This document shows, piece by piece, positions 7,791 to 14,936 of a stretch of 15,469 bases of DNA. The stretch's first letter is position 1. The number at the start of each line of letters is the position of its first letter. Source of the stretch: an uncultured Methylophaga sp. (GTDB taxonomy: Bacteria > Pseudomonadota > Gammaproteobacteria > Nitrosococcales > Methylophagaceae); NCBI GenBank assembly GCA_947631375.1, contig CANRLD010000017.1:1-15469 (forward strand), given 5' to 3'. The notes beneath the pieces were generated by a model, which saw nothing but the letters and a program-made list of their open reading frames with translations, made no database searches and had not been told where the DNA came from. The position numbers and the translations under genes are program-made.

Positions 7791-8752
7791 TGACCAAATT
7801 GGTATTAGCCAATCCACGAGGATTTTGTGCTGGAGTGGATCGGGCGATTGAAATCGTTGAACGTGCCTTGCTGTTATTTGGTGCACCGATTTATGTGCGC
7901 CATGAAGTGGTCCATAACCGTACAGTGGTTGAAGACTTGCGCAACAAAGGGGCTGTTTTTATCGAAGAATTATCCGATGTGCCGGATAATTGCACGGTCA
8001 TATTTAGTGCTCACGGTGTATCAAAAGCAGTTCAGGACGAAGGCCGGAAACGCGGATTGAAAGTGTTTGATGCGACCTGCCCACTGGTCACGAAAGTGCA
8101 TCTCGAAGTGGCTAAACATGAGAAAGTAGCGCGCGAATGTATATTGATAGGCCACGCTGGTCATCCAGAAGTGGAAGGCACTATGGGGCAATATACTTCC
8201 GAGCAGGGCGCGATGTATCTGGTGGAATCACCCGAAGACGTTGCCAGGCTGGAAGTAGATGATCCGGATAATCTGTCATTTGTCACCCAGACAACGTTAT
8301 CGGTAGACGATACCAGACTGGTGATCGATGCTCTGCGAGAGCGGTTTCCTAATATTATTGGCCCAAGCAAAGATGATATTTGTTATGCCACCCAAAACCG
8401 CCAGGATGCGGTAAAACGACTGGCCGAACAATGCGATCTGGTTCTGGTAGTGGGCTCGGTGAATAGTTCCAACTCTAATCGCCTTAAGGAGTTGGCCAGC
8501 AAACTGGGTACAGAAGCCTATCTGATTGACAATGCAGACGAAATTGATAGTCGCTGGTTACTGGATAAACAACAGGTGGGGCTGACAGCGGGCGCCTCTG
8601 CACCGGAATCGTTGGTGCAGGAAGTTGTTGAAAAACTCAAACTGCTGGGAATTACCTCGGTGACTGAAGATAGTGGACAGCTGGAAAATATTTCCTTTTC
8701 CTTACCCAAAGCGCTCAAGGTAGATATTTCGCAGCTCGGAAAATCAGTCTAG
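7790..8752 (+). CDS. ispH: 4-hydroxy-3-methylbut-2-enyl diphosphate reductase
   Basis: Last enzyme of the MEP isoprenoid pathway (LytB), reducing HMBPP to isopentenyl and dimethylallyl diphosphate with a 4Fe-4S cluster; 320 residues, normal length. The three cluster cysteines are present: C13 in PRGFCAGVDRA, C97 in DATCPLVTKVH and C198 in DICYATQNRQ. Substrate-binding residues are kept: H42 (EVVHN), H75 (SAHG), H125 and E127 (GHPEVEG), T168 and SSNSNR near 226-231. The ATG overlaps the pheA stop in TAATG, so it is co-translated as the fourth gene of the gyrA run; AAAGG lies about 10 bases upstream. In many gammaproteobacteria pheA is followed instead by hisC, tyrA or aroA, so ispH here is a lineage-specific arrangement. 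Confidence 0.98.
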   Translation: MTKLVLANPRGFCAGVDRAIEIVERALLLFGAPIYVRHEVVHNRTVVEDLRNKGAVFIEELSDVPDNCTVIFSAHGVSKAVQDEGRKRGLKVFDATCPLVTKVHLEVAKHEKVARECILIGHAGHPEVEGTMGQYTSEQGAMYLVESPEDVARLEVDDPDNLSFVTQTTLSVDDTRLVIDALRERFPNIIGPSKDDICYATQNRQDAVKRLAEQCDLVLVVGSVNSSNSNRLKELASKLGTEAYLIDNADEIDSRWLLDKQQVGLTAGASAPESLVQEVVEKLKLLGITSVTEDSGQLENISFSLPKALKVDISQLGKSV

Positions 8753-9044
8753 TTGCCATCATGCAGGTTTGCCGAGCGGTTATTTTTTCGCAGTAAATTT
8801 CATACTTGCCACTTTAGGGTGAGTGCTTTTCAATTCAACATAACTAGCGTGGTTATTTCGCTGATATTGTGGCGGGGGTGGCTGGCTTCACGGTATTGCA
8901 GGCCAGTCTCTGGTCGTCACCACCGTGGTTATTCTTAACTGCCAGCCAGATTGTTGTTTTCTCCGCTGTTGCTGTCAGTGATATTCCTCCATTGTTCGCT
9001 AAAAACTGATCACTGGGTAACTATTTGATACGAAAGGAATGAAA
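8753..9044 (+). other. Intergenic region between ispH and the DUF1244 gene
   Basis: About 290 bases without a credible gene. It contains the nested inverted repeats described separately (8879-8948), a 10-base direct repeat CGTGGTTATT at 8848-8857 and 8924-8933, and a weaker inverted repeat CAGTGAT (8976-8982) with ATCACTG (9009-9015). A 61-codon open frame at its left has no ribosome site or recognisable sequence and I do not call it. No sigma-70 promoter with both hexamers at good spacing was found. Confidence 0.6.
8879..8948 (+). ncRNA. Nested inverted repeats, possible structured RNA or terminator after ispH
   Basis: Three stems nest inside one another. TGGCTGGC (8879-8886) pairs with GCCAGCCA (8941-8948); CACGGT (8889-8894) pairs with ACCGTG (8922-8927); GGCCAG (8901-8906) pairs with CTGGTC (8910-8915, one G-U) around a TCT loop. 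A T-rich run with interruptions follows at 8951-8960. It could be the terminator of the ispH transcript, a structured 3' UTR or a small RNA. No known RNA family is recognised, and the internal loop on the right side is long, so the assignment is tentative. Confidence 0.3.
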
Positions 9045-9290
9045 ATGGACAAACAAATACAAATTGAAGTCGAAGCGGCTGCTTTTCGTCGATTGTTGGC
9101 ACATCTGCAGGAACGGACCGATGTACAGAATATTGACTTGATGGATCTGGCTGGCTTTTGCCGTAATTGCCTGGCGAAATGGTATCTTGCGGCGGCAGAG
9201 CAGCAGGGTGTCAAAATGGATTATGATGCAGCGCGCGAATATGTTTATGACATGCCTTACGAGCAGTGGAAGCAAAAATACCAAAAGTAG
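9045..9290 (+). CDS. DUF1244 family protein
   Basis: Small cytoplasmic protein of 81 residues, no signal peptide or membrane segment. The central IDLMDLAGFCRNCLAKWY, with C39 and C42 in a CRNC motif, followed by a helix and a C-terminal YDMPYEQWKQKYQK, matches my memory of DUF1244 (PF06844), a family of small proteins with unknown function found in proteobacteria. The two cysteines could bind metal or form a disulfide, but nothing shows this. Start choice: AAGGA at 9034-9038 lies 6 bases before the ATG at 9045; the in-frame ATG at 9039 directly abuts it and is unlikely. It stands alone between two long intergenic regions, upstream of the pyruvate dehydrogenase operon. Confidence 0.85.
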   Translation: MDKQIQIEVEAAAFRRLLAHLQERTDVQNIDLMDLAGFCRNCLAKWYLAAAEQQGVKMDYDAAREYVYDMPYEQWKQKYQK

Positions 9291-9387
9291 TGCCAGGCAA
9301 AGTGATTTACGTGCTGACAAGATGTTTTTTAATTTAAACACTCACTACGAATGTCATCGCTTATTGTCGTTTTTTGAGGAGAGCGTT

Positions 9388-9399
9388 TCTGCCGGCAGA
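9388..9399. promoter_or_regulatory. 12-base perfect palindrome upstream of aceE
   Basis: TCTGCCGGCAGA reads identically on both strands. It lies two bases before an AGGAG and about 125 bases before the aceE promoter candidate. A palindrome of this size fits a dimeric regulator site, but no regulator is known from the sequence, and a single occurrence gives weak support. Confidence 0.25.
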
Positions 9400-9521
9400 C
9401 AGGAGTGATAATGCTTACCACTTTTAATTGCCAGAAGTTTCTCCAAGGTTTTGATTTTCTTGCCAGAATGGCGCTGCATCAGGCTTTTATCGCTGTGCCA
9501 GCGTGTTAATCAGGCAAAAAC

Positions 9522-9530
9522 TGTTACAAT
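9522..9530 (+). promoter_or_regulatory. Extended -10 promoter candidate for aceE-aceF-lpdA
   Basis: TGTTACAAT provides the TGn extension plus a TACAAT hexamer, 43 bases before the aceE start. The best -35 positions (CGTGTT at 17-base spacing) are poor, which is tolerated by extended -10 promoters. Transcription would begin near 9537, giving a short leader with AGAAGG (9563-9568) as the ribosome site. Confidence 0.45.
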
Positions 9531-9573
9531 GAGCGGCTGTAATTTACCGCGTTGAGATATTAAGAAGGTATAT

Positions 9574-12228
9574 ATGACTGATTTTGTCGATAATGATCCA
9601 CAAGAAACGCAAGAATGGTTGGATGCGCTTGAGTCCGTTATTGAAGCGGCCGGTGACGAAAAAGCCCATTACATTATTGAAAAACTCATTGATAAGGCGC
9701 GCCGTACCGGCATTAATCTGCCTTATAGTGCCAACACTGCGTACGTTAATACTATCCCGGTTGATCAACAGGAACGTATTCCGGGTGATCAAGCGATGGA
9801 ACATCGACTCAGATCGTATATCCGCTGGAACGCGATGACGATGGTGGTAAAAGCCAACCTGAAACCTGGCTCTGTCGGCGGTCATATCGCCAGCTTCTCA
9901 TCGGCAGCAACTCTTTATGATGTTGGTTTTAATCACTTCTTTAAAGGTGATGACCATGAAGTTGGCGCCGACATGGTGATGGTGCAGGGTCACTCTTCGC
10001 CCGGCATTTATGCACGCTCTTTCCTTGAAGGTCGCCTGACCGAAGAACAACTGGATAACTTCCGTTTTGAAGTAGACGGTAAAGGCCTGTCCTCCTATCC
10101 GCATCCGTGGTTAATGCCGGATTACTGGCAGTATCCGACCGTTTCCATGGGATTGGGGCCGCTGCTCGGGATCTATCAAGCGCGATTCATGAAATATATG
10201 CATCACCGCGAAATCGCCAAAACATCCGGCCGTAATGTCTGGGTCTATCTGGGTGATGGTGAAATGGATGAGCCGGAATCATTGGGCGCTATCTCCTTAG
10301 CTGGACGGGAAAAACTCGACAACCTGATTTTTGTTGTTAACTGCAACCTGCAACGGCTGGATGGCCCGGTTCGCGGTAACGGCAAAATTATCCAGGAACT
10401 GGAAGCGATGTTCCGTGGTGCTGGCTGGAATGTGCTGAAAGTTATCTGGGGCAGCGGTTGGGATCAATTACTGGCACGCGATACCAAAGGACTGTTACTG
10501 AAGCGCATGGAAGAAGTCGTCGACGGCGAATATCAAAATTACAAAGCCAGAGATGGCGCCTATGTGCGTAAGCATTTCTTTGGCAAATATCCTGAACTGC
10601 TGGATATGGTCTCGGATATGACGGATGAGGATATCTGGCAATTAAGTCGTGGCGGCCACGACCCACGCAAGATTTATGCTGCATACAAGCGTGCAGTGGA
10701 GCATAAAGGTCAGCCGACAATTATCCTGGCAAAAACCATTAAAGGTTATGGAATGGGAGAGGCTGGAGAGGGTCAAAACACCACTCATCAGCAGAAAAAC
10801 CTGGAAGTGGAGCATATGAAACGCTTCCGCGATCGCTTCAAGATCCCGTTGACAGACGAGGAAGTTGAAGGCATGCCATATATCAAACTGGATGACGACA
10901 GCGAAGAGAAAAAATATTTGTTGGAGCGTCGCAAAGCACTAGGTGGCTTTATTCCTAAACGTAATCATCATGCTCCTGCACTTGCAGTGCCGCCGTTGAG
11001 CACGTTTGATGCTGTGCTGAAAGATAGTGGTGAACGTGAGCTTTCTACCACGATGGCATTTGTTCGCATAATGACTGCGCTGATTCGTGATAAAAACATT
11101 GGCAAAAACATCGTGCCTATTGTTCCGGACGAAGCCCGTACCTTTGGTATGGAAGGCTTGTTCCGTTCGATTGGTATTTATTCGTCTTCTGGCCAGATGT
11201 ATGAACCGGAAGATTCCGGCAAGGTCATGTGGTACCGGGAAGATACCAAAGGTCAAATACTTGAGGAAGGTATCAACGAAGCCGGGGCGATGGCCGAGTG
11301 GATTTCGGCAGCCACAGCGTACTCCAACTATAACGTCAACATGGTGCCGTTTTATATTTATTACTCCATGTTTGGCTTCCAGCGGGTAGGCGACTTGTGC
11401 TGGCTGGCAGGTGATATCCAGGCGAAAGGCTTCCTGATCGGTGGTACTGCCGGACGTACAACGCTAAACGGCGAAGGTCTGCAACACCAGGATGGTCACA
11501 GCCTGATTCTGGCGAACACAATTCCAAACTGCATCAGCTACGATCCGACTTATGCCTATGAGATGGCGGTTATCATCCATGAAGGCATGCGCCGGATGTA
11601 TGAAAAACAGGAAGGTGTGTTCTATTACATCACAGCGATGAACGAAAACTATACGCATCCCGGAATGCCGGAAGGTGTGGAAGAGGGCATCATAAAAGGT
11701 CTGTATCAGCTTAAGTCTGGCGGGAAGCACAAACTGAAAGCACAGTTGCTTGGCAGTGGCACTATTTTGCGTGAAGTCGAAGCCGCCGCGGAGCTACTGG
11801 AAAACGACTGGAATGTTTCAGCTGATGTGTGGAGTGCGACCAGCATTAATGAGCTGGTGCGTGAGGGTAATGATGTCGAACGTTATAACCGTTTGCATCC
11901 AACCGCTGAGAAAAAGCAGAGCTATATCTCACAATGCCTTGATGATAAAGCGGGAGTGGTCGTTGCTTCTACTGACTATATCCGCGCCTATGCAGAACAG
12001 TTACGTCCATGGATAAAACAGCGTTATGTGGTGCTGGGTACCGATGGATATGGCCGTAGTGATACGCGTGAAAGATTACGCAGCTTCTTTGAGGTTGATC
12101 GTTATCACGTGGTTGTTGCTACGTTGAATGCGCTGGCTGACGAAGGCGCAATTAAACACGATGTGGTCGCAAAAGCTATCGAGCAATATGGCATTAATCC
12201 AGATGCACCGAATCCAGTTAAGGTTTAA
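9574..12228 (+). CDS. aceE: Pyruvate dehydrogenase E1 component (homodimeric)
   Basis: Thiamine diphosphate-dependent E1 of the pyruvate dehydrogenase complex, decarboxylating pyruvate and acetylating the lipoyl arm of AceF. 884 residues, close to the E. coli protein (887). The N-terminal acidic stretch is the expected E2-binding region. The TPP/Mg motif runs from GDGEMDEPES (227-236) to NLQRLDGPVRGN (258-269). Conserved histidines include H104 (GGHIASF), H140 (QGHSSPG) and H405 in NTTHQQKN of the mobile loop. The catalytic Glu is E569 in GINEAGA, and FYIYYSMFGFQR and GEGLQHQDGHS follow. The ATG has AGAAGG 5 bases upstream. aceF starts 3 bases after the stop. Its cofactor, thiamine diphosphate, depends on the pathway encoded at the left edge, although the operons are separate. 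Confidence 0.99.
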   Translation: MTDFVDNDPQETQEWLDALESVIEAAGDEKAHYIIEKLIDKARRTGINLPYSANTAYVNTIPVDQQERIPGDQAMEHRLRSYIRWNAMTMVVKANLKPGSVGGHIASFSSAATLYDVGFNHFFKGDDHEVGADMVMVQGHSSPGIYARSFLEGRLTEEQLDNFRFEVDGKGLSSYPHPWLMPDYWQYPTVSMGLGPLLGIYQARFMKYMHHREIAKTSGRNVWVYLGDGEMDEPESLGAISLAGREKLDNLIFVVNCNLQRLDGPVRGNGKIIQELEAMFRGAGWNVLKVIWGSGWDQLLARDTKGLLLKRMEEVVDGEYQNYKARDGAYVRKHFFGKYPELLDMVSDMTDEDIWQLSRGGHDPRKIYAAYKRAVEHKGQPTIILAKTIKGYGMGEAGEGQNTTHQQKNLEVEHMKRFRDRFKIPLTDEEVEGMPYIKLDDDSEEKKYLLERRKALGGFIPKRNHHAPALAVPPLSTFDAVLKDSGERELSTTMAFVRIMTALIRDKNIGKNIVPIVPDEARTFGMEGLFRSIGIYSSSGQMYEPEDSGKVMWYREDTKGQILEEGINEAGAMAEWISAATAYSNYNVNMVPFYIYYSMFGFQRVGDLCWLAGDIQAKGFLIGGTAGRTTLNGEGLQHQDGHSLILANTIPNCISYDPTYAYEMAVIIHEGMRRMYEKQEGVFYYITAMNENYTHPGMPEGVEEGIIKGLYQLKSGGKHKLKAQLLGSGTILREVEAAAELLENDWNVSADVWSATSINELVREGNDVERYNRLHPTAEKKQSYISQCLDDKAGVVVASTDYIRAYAEQLRPWIKQRYVVLGTDGYGRSDTRERLRSFFEVDRYHVVVATLNALADEGAIKHDVVAKAIEQYGINPDAPNPVKV

Positions 12229-12231
12229 AAC

Positions 12232-13563
12232 ATGGCAGAATTAATTGAATTAAAAGTTCCTGACATTGGTGATTTTGACAGTGTTGAAATCATTGAGGTA
12301 TTAGTTGCAGAAGGTGATTCGATCAGCGCCGAGCAGGAAGTAATCACTATTGAGTCTGACAAGGCGATGATGGAGATTCCTTCATCGCTGGCCGGCACGA
12401 TCAAGGAAATGAAAGTCAAGGTCGGCGATAAAGTCAGTGAGGGTACCGTCATTGCACTGATTGAATCCAGTGATGCTGGTGACAAAGACAAGACAGAAGA
12501 AATAACTGAAAATGCGCCAGTAGCTGAAAATCAGGCTGTTGAAGCTGAACAAGCTGCGCCAACTCCCTCTGTCGAAACCCAACCGATCCCCACTGTTGCC
12601 AATCCTGAACCGGACAGAACCGAAACGTTACCGTACGCGCCGGATACCGGATCAGCGAAAAAGCCTTCACACGCATCACCATCAGTGCGCCAGTTTGCGC
12701 GTGAGCTGGGTGTACCGTTAGCGGCAGTAGTCGGCAGCGGACCAAAAGGTCGCATTACCAAAGAAGACGTGCAGAAATTTGTCAAGCAGGTCATGACATC
12801 GCCTGCACCTCAGGCAGCTGAAGGCGCAGCGATTCCTTCTGTCCCCGTGATCAATTATGCGCAGTTCGGTGAAATTGAAGCCGTAGAGTTGGCCCGGATC
12901 AAGAAGATCTCCGGTAAACATTTACATGCCTGCTGGTTGAATATCCCACACGTTACACAGTTTGATGAAGCTGATATCACAGAGCTGGAAGCGTTCCGCC
13001 AGGAAAACAAAGAGATGGCTGCCAAAAAAGGTGTCAATCTGACTCCACTGGTTTTCATCATGAAAGCCGTCGTGGCCTGCTTGAAGCAATATCCTGAGTT
13101 TAATGCTTCTTTAAGTGAAGACAAACAGAGCCTGATCCTCAAAAAATACTATAACCTCGGCGTGGCGGTTGATACGCCTAATGGCTTGATGGTGCCGGTA
13201 ATTCGCGATGTCGACAAAAAAGGCTTTCTTGAGCTGGCCGGTGAGCTGGGTGAAATCAGCGGCCGTGCCCGTGAAGGAACGCTGACCGCCAAGGATTTAC
13301 AGGGCGGTACTTTCTCTATTTCAAGTCTTGGCGGTATCGGCGGCAGTTTCTTCACGCCCATTGTTAATGCGCCTGAAGTCGCCATTTTAGGTGTCAGTCG
13401 TCACAAAATGTCGCCAGTATGGAATGGTAAAGAGTTTGAACCGCGTTTGATGTTACCGTTATCCATTTCTTACGATCATCGAGTGATTGATGGCGCTGCC
13501 GGAGCACGTTTTACGGTGATGCTTAATCAGATGTTGTCCGATATCAGGAAGGTGCTGTTATGA
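12232..13563 (+). CDS. aceF: Dihydrolipoyl acetyltransferase E2 of pyruvate dehydrogenase
   Basis: E2 core of the complex; it transfers acetyl from the lipoyl group to CoA. 443 residues with only one lipoyl domain, where E. coli has three. Residues 1-80 are the lipoyl domain with target lysine K44 (ESDKAMMEIPS). Residues 81-147 form an Ala/Pro/Glu-rich flexible linker. Residues 149-186 are the peripheral-subunit-binding domain (SPSVRQFARELGV, GSGPKGRITKEDV). From about 205 is the catalytic domain ending with SYDHRVIDG, the acyltransferase motif with H416 and D420. AAGG lies 8 bases before the ATG, inside the end of aceE. The stop overlaps the lpdA start (ATGA), consistent with fixed stoichiometry. 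The reduced lipoyl number may be offset by the lipoyl domain on LpdA. Confidence 0.98.
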   Translation: MAELIELKVPDIGDFDSVEIIEVLVAEGDSISAEQEVITIESDKAMMEIPSSLAGTIKEMKVKVGDKVSEGTVIALIESSDAGDKDKTEEITENAPVAENQAVEAEQAAPTPSVETQPIPTVANPEPDRTETLPYAPDTGSAKKPSHASPSVRQFARELGVPLAAVVGSGPKGRITKEDVQKFVKQVMTSPAPQAAEGAAIPSVPVINYAQFGEIEAVELARIKKISGKHLHACWLNIPHVTQFDEADITELEAFRQENKEMAAKKGVNLTPLVFIMKAVVACLKQYPEFNASLSEDKQSLILKKYYNLGVAVDTPNGLMVPVIRDVDKKGFLELAGELGEISGRAREGTLTAKDLQGGTFSISSLGGIGGSFFTPIVNAPEVAILGVSRHKMSPVWNGKEFEPRLMLPLSISYDHRVIDGAAGARFTVMLNQMLSDIRKVLL

Positions 13564-14936
13564 GTCTGATTGAAGTCAAGGTGCCGGATATCGGTGATTT
13601 TGATTCGGTTGAAGTGATCGATGTACTGGTGGCAGAAGGTGATTCAATTACCGAGAACCAGGACATTATTACGCTGGAATCAGATAAGGCAGCAATGGAA
13701 ATTCCAAGTTCTGCTGCCGGTATTATCAGTTCATTGAAAATTAAGGTTGGTGACAAGGTTTCCCAGGGCGACGTGATTTTGCTGCTGGAAACGGAAGAAG
13801 TCGCTGTAAGCCAGGAAAAGTCGGCGGAAGAAACAGATACAGCAACAGCTGAAGCTGAGACACAGCCTGTCACAGCCAAAGAAGCTGGCACGACTGCTAA
13901 AGCGACAGTGGCAACAGATGCTGATATGCACGCAGAAGTCGTCGTGTTAGGTTCGGGGCCGGGAGGTTATACAGCCGCTTTTCGAGCAGCGGATCTTGGC
14001 AAGCAGGTTATTCTGATAGAGCGGCATCAACGGATTGGTGGTGTGTGCCTTAATGTCGGCTGTATTCCCTCCAAAGCGTTATTGCATACAGCGCACGTTA
14101 TCAATGAAGCGAAACATATTGCAGAGAACGGGGTAAGTTTTGCAGAACCCACCATTGATATTCGTCAGGTTGCTGACTGGAAAGATGGCATTGTTGCCAA
14201 ACTGACTGGCGGCTTAACGGCTTTGGCGAAACAGCGCAAAGTCACTATCGTTCAGGGTGAAGCACAATTTGCAGCCAGTAACCTGCTGCAGGTGGCCACC
14301 GCAGAAGGCACAAAAAATATCAGTTTTGATAACTGCATCATCGCTGCCGGTTCACGCGTCACCAAAATCCCTGTTTTCCCCAATGATGATCCACGGATGA
14401 TGGACTCCACTGATGCATTAGATCTGCAAGATGTTCCGCAGAAACTGCTGGTCATTGGCGGCGGTATCATCGGGCTGGAAATGGCTACGGTATATAATGC
14501 TCTGGGCTCTAAAATAACAGTGGTGGAACTGCAGGACAGCCTGATTCCTGGTGCGGATAAAGATCTGGTTAAACCATTACATGATCGTATCCAGAAACAA
14601 TACGAAGCTATCTATCTGCAAACACGGGTCAGTAAAATTGAACCGCTTGAATCGGGTTTGAAAGTGACGTTTGAAGGTGATAACGCACCTGAGCCACAAA
14701 CCTATGACAAGATTCTGGTTGCAGTGGGCCGTACGCCTAACGGCAAGTTGCTCAATGCGGAAGCCGCAGGGGTCAAGGTCAATGAGCAGGGCTTTATTGA
14801 AGTAAACCAACAGATGCAGACCAATGTGCCGCATATCTTTGCCATTGGTGATATTGTCGGTCAGCCGATGCTGGCGCATAAAGCGACGCATGAAGGTAAA
14901 GTTGCCGCAGAAGTGATTGCTGGTCGTAAAGTTTGA
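13560..14936 (+). CDS. lpdA: Lipoyl-dihydrolipoyl dehydrogenase E3, upstream frame of a frame-broken gene
   Basis: E3 flavoprotein that reoxidises dihydrolipoyl groups with NAD+; this is the first 458 residues of a gene that really runs to 15339. Residues 1-80 are a lipoyl domain with K43 (SDKAAMEIPSS). Residues 81-122 are an Ala/Thr/Glu-rich linker. The E3 body follows: FAD motif GSGPGG (131-136), redox disulfide C163/C168 in GGVCLNVGCIPSK, NAD motif IGGGIIGLE (299-307), and IFAIGDIVGQPMLAHKATHEG before the end. AGGAAGG lies 7 bases before the ATG, which overlaps the aceF stop. The frame then meets TGA at 14934-14936, exactly before the dimerisation domain, which continues in the +1 frame. 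If translation really ended here, the product would lack the catalytic His-Glu pair and be inactive as E3. Joined, the protein would have about 592 residues, as in lipoyl-E3 proteins such as Neisseria P64k. Confidence 0.93.
   Translation: MSLIEVKVPDIGDFDSVEVIDVLVAEGDSITENQDIITLESDKAAMEIPSSAAGIISSLKIKVGDKVSQGDVILLLETEEVAVSQEKSAEETDTATAEAETQPVTAKEAGTTAKATVATDADMHAEVVVLGSGPGGYTAAFRAADLGKQVILIERHQRIGGVCLNVGCIPSKALLHTAHVINEAKHIAENGVSFAEPTIDIRQVADWKDGIVAKLTGGLTALAKQRKVTIVQGEAQFAASNLLQVATAEGTKNISFDNCIIAAGSRVTKIPVFPNDDPRMMDSTDALDLQDVPQKLLVIGGGIIGLEMATVYNALGSKITVVELQDSLIPGADKDLVKPLHDRIQKQYEAIYLQTRVSKIEPLESGLKVTFEGDNAPEPQTYDKILVAVGRTPNGKLLNAEAAGVKVNEQGFIEVNQQMQTNVPHIFAIGDIVGQPMLAHKATHEGKVAAEVIAGRKV
14917..14936 (+). 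other. lpdA: Frame break in lpdA (+1 or -2 shift)
   Basis: The +1 frame has a TGA at 14914-14916 and the upstream frame has its TGA at 14934-14936, so the change of frame must fall within these 20 bases. Family alignment by eye places it around AAAGTTTGATCC: residues before are IAGRK, after are FDPLTIPSVAY. E. coli Lpd has two extra residues between its matching segments, so a 5-base loss fits well. Confidence 0.9.

Larger units (their letters stand above)
9291..9573 (+). other. Intergenic region and leader of the pyruvate dehydrogenase operon
   Basis: 283 bases between the DUF1244 gene and aceE. It holds a 12-base palindrome (9388-9399), an AGGAG-preceded 32-codon open frame (9411-9509), a 9-base direct repeat TTGCCAGAA (9428-9436 and 9460-9468), and an extended -10 promoter candidate (9522-9530). 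No terminator for the DUF1244 gene is clear, and no PdhR-type operator was recognised. Confidence 0.6.

Noticed and set aside
8770..8840. GCCGAGCGGTT near 8771-8781 resembles the D-arm of a serine tRNA.
   Set aside because: No acceptor stem, anticodon arm or paired T-arm follows at the right spacing, so it is a chance match.
8753..8938. 61-codon open frame directly after ispH.
   Set aside because: No ribosome site, no recognisable domain, and it overlaps the inverted repeats; likely noncoding.
9021..9341. Minus-strand open frame of 106 codons over the DUF1244 gene.
   Set aside because: It is antisense to a gene with a clear ribosome site and a recognisable family pattern.
9291..9573. PdhR operator upstream of aceE.
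   Set aside because: No sequence resembling the ATTGGTnnnACCAAT pattern was found.
14934..14936. TGA read as selenocysteine in lpdA.
   Set aside because: Reading through TGA in the same frame does not give E3 sequence; the homology resumes only in the +1 frame.
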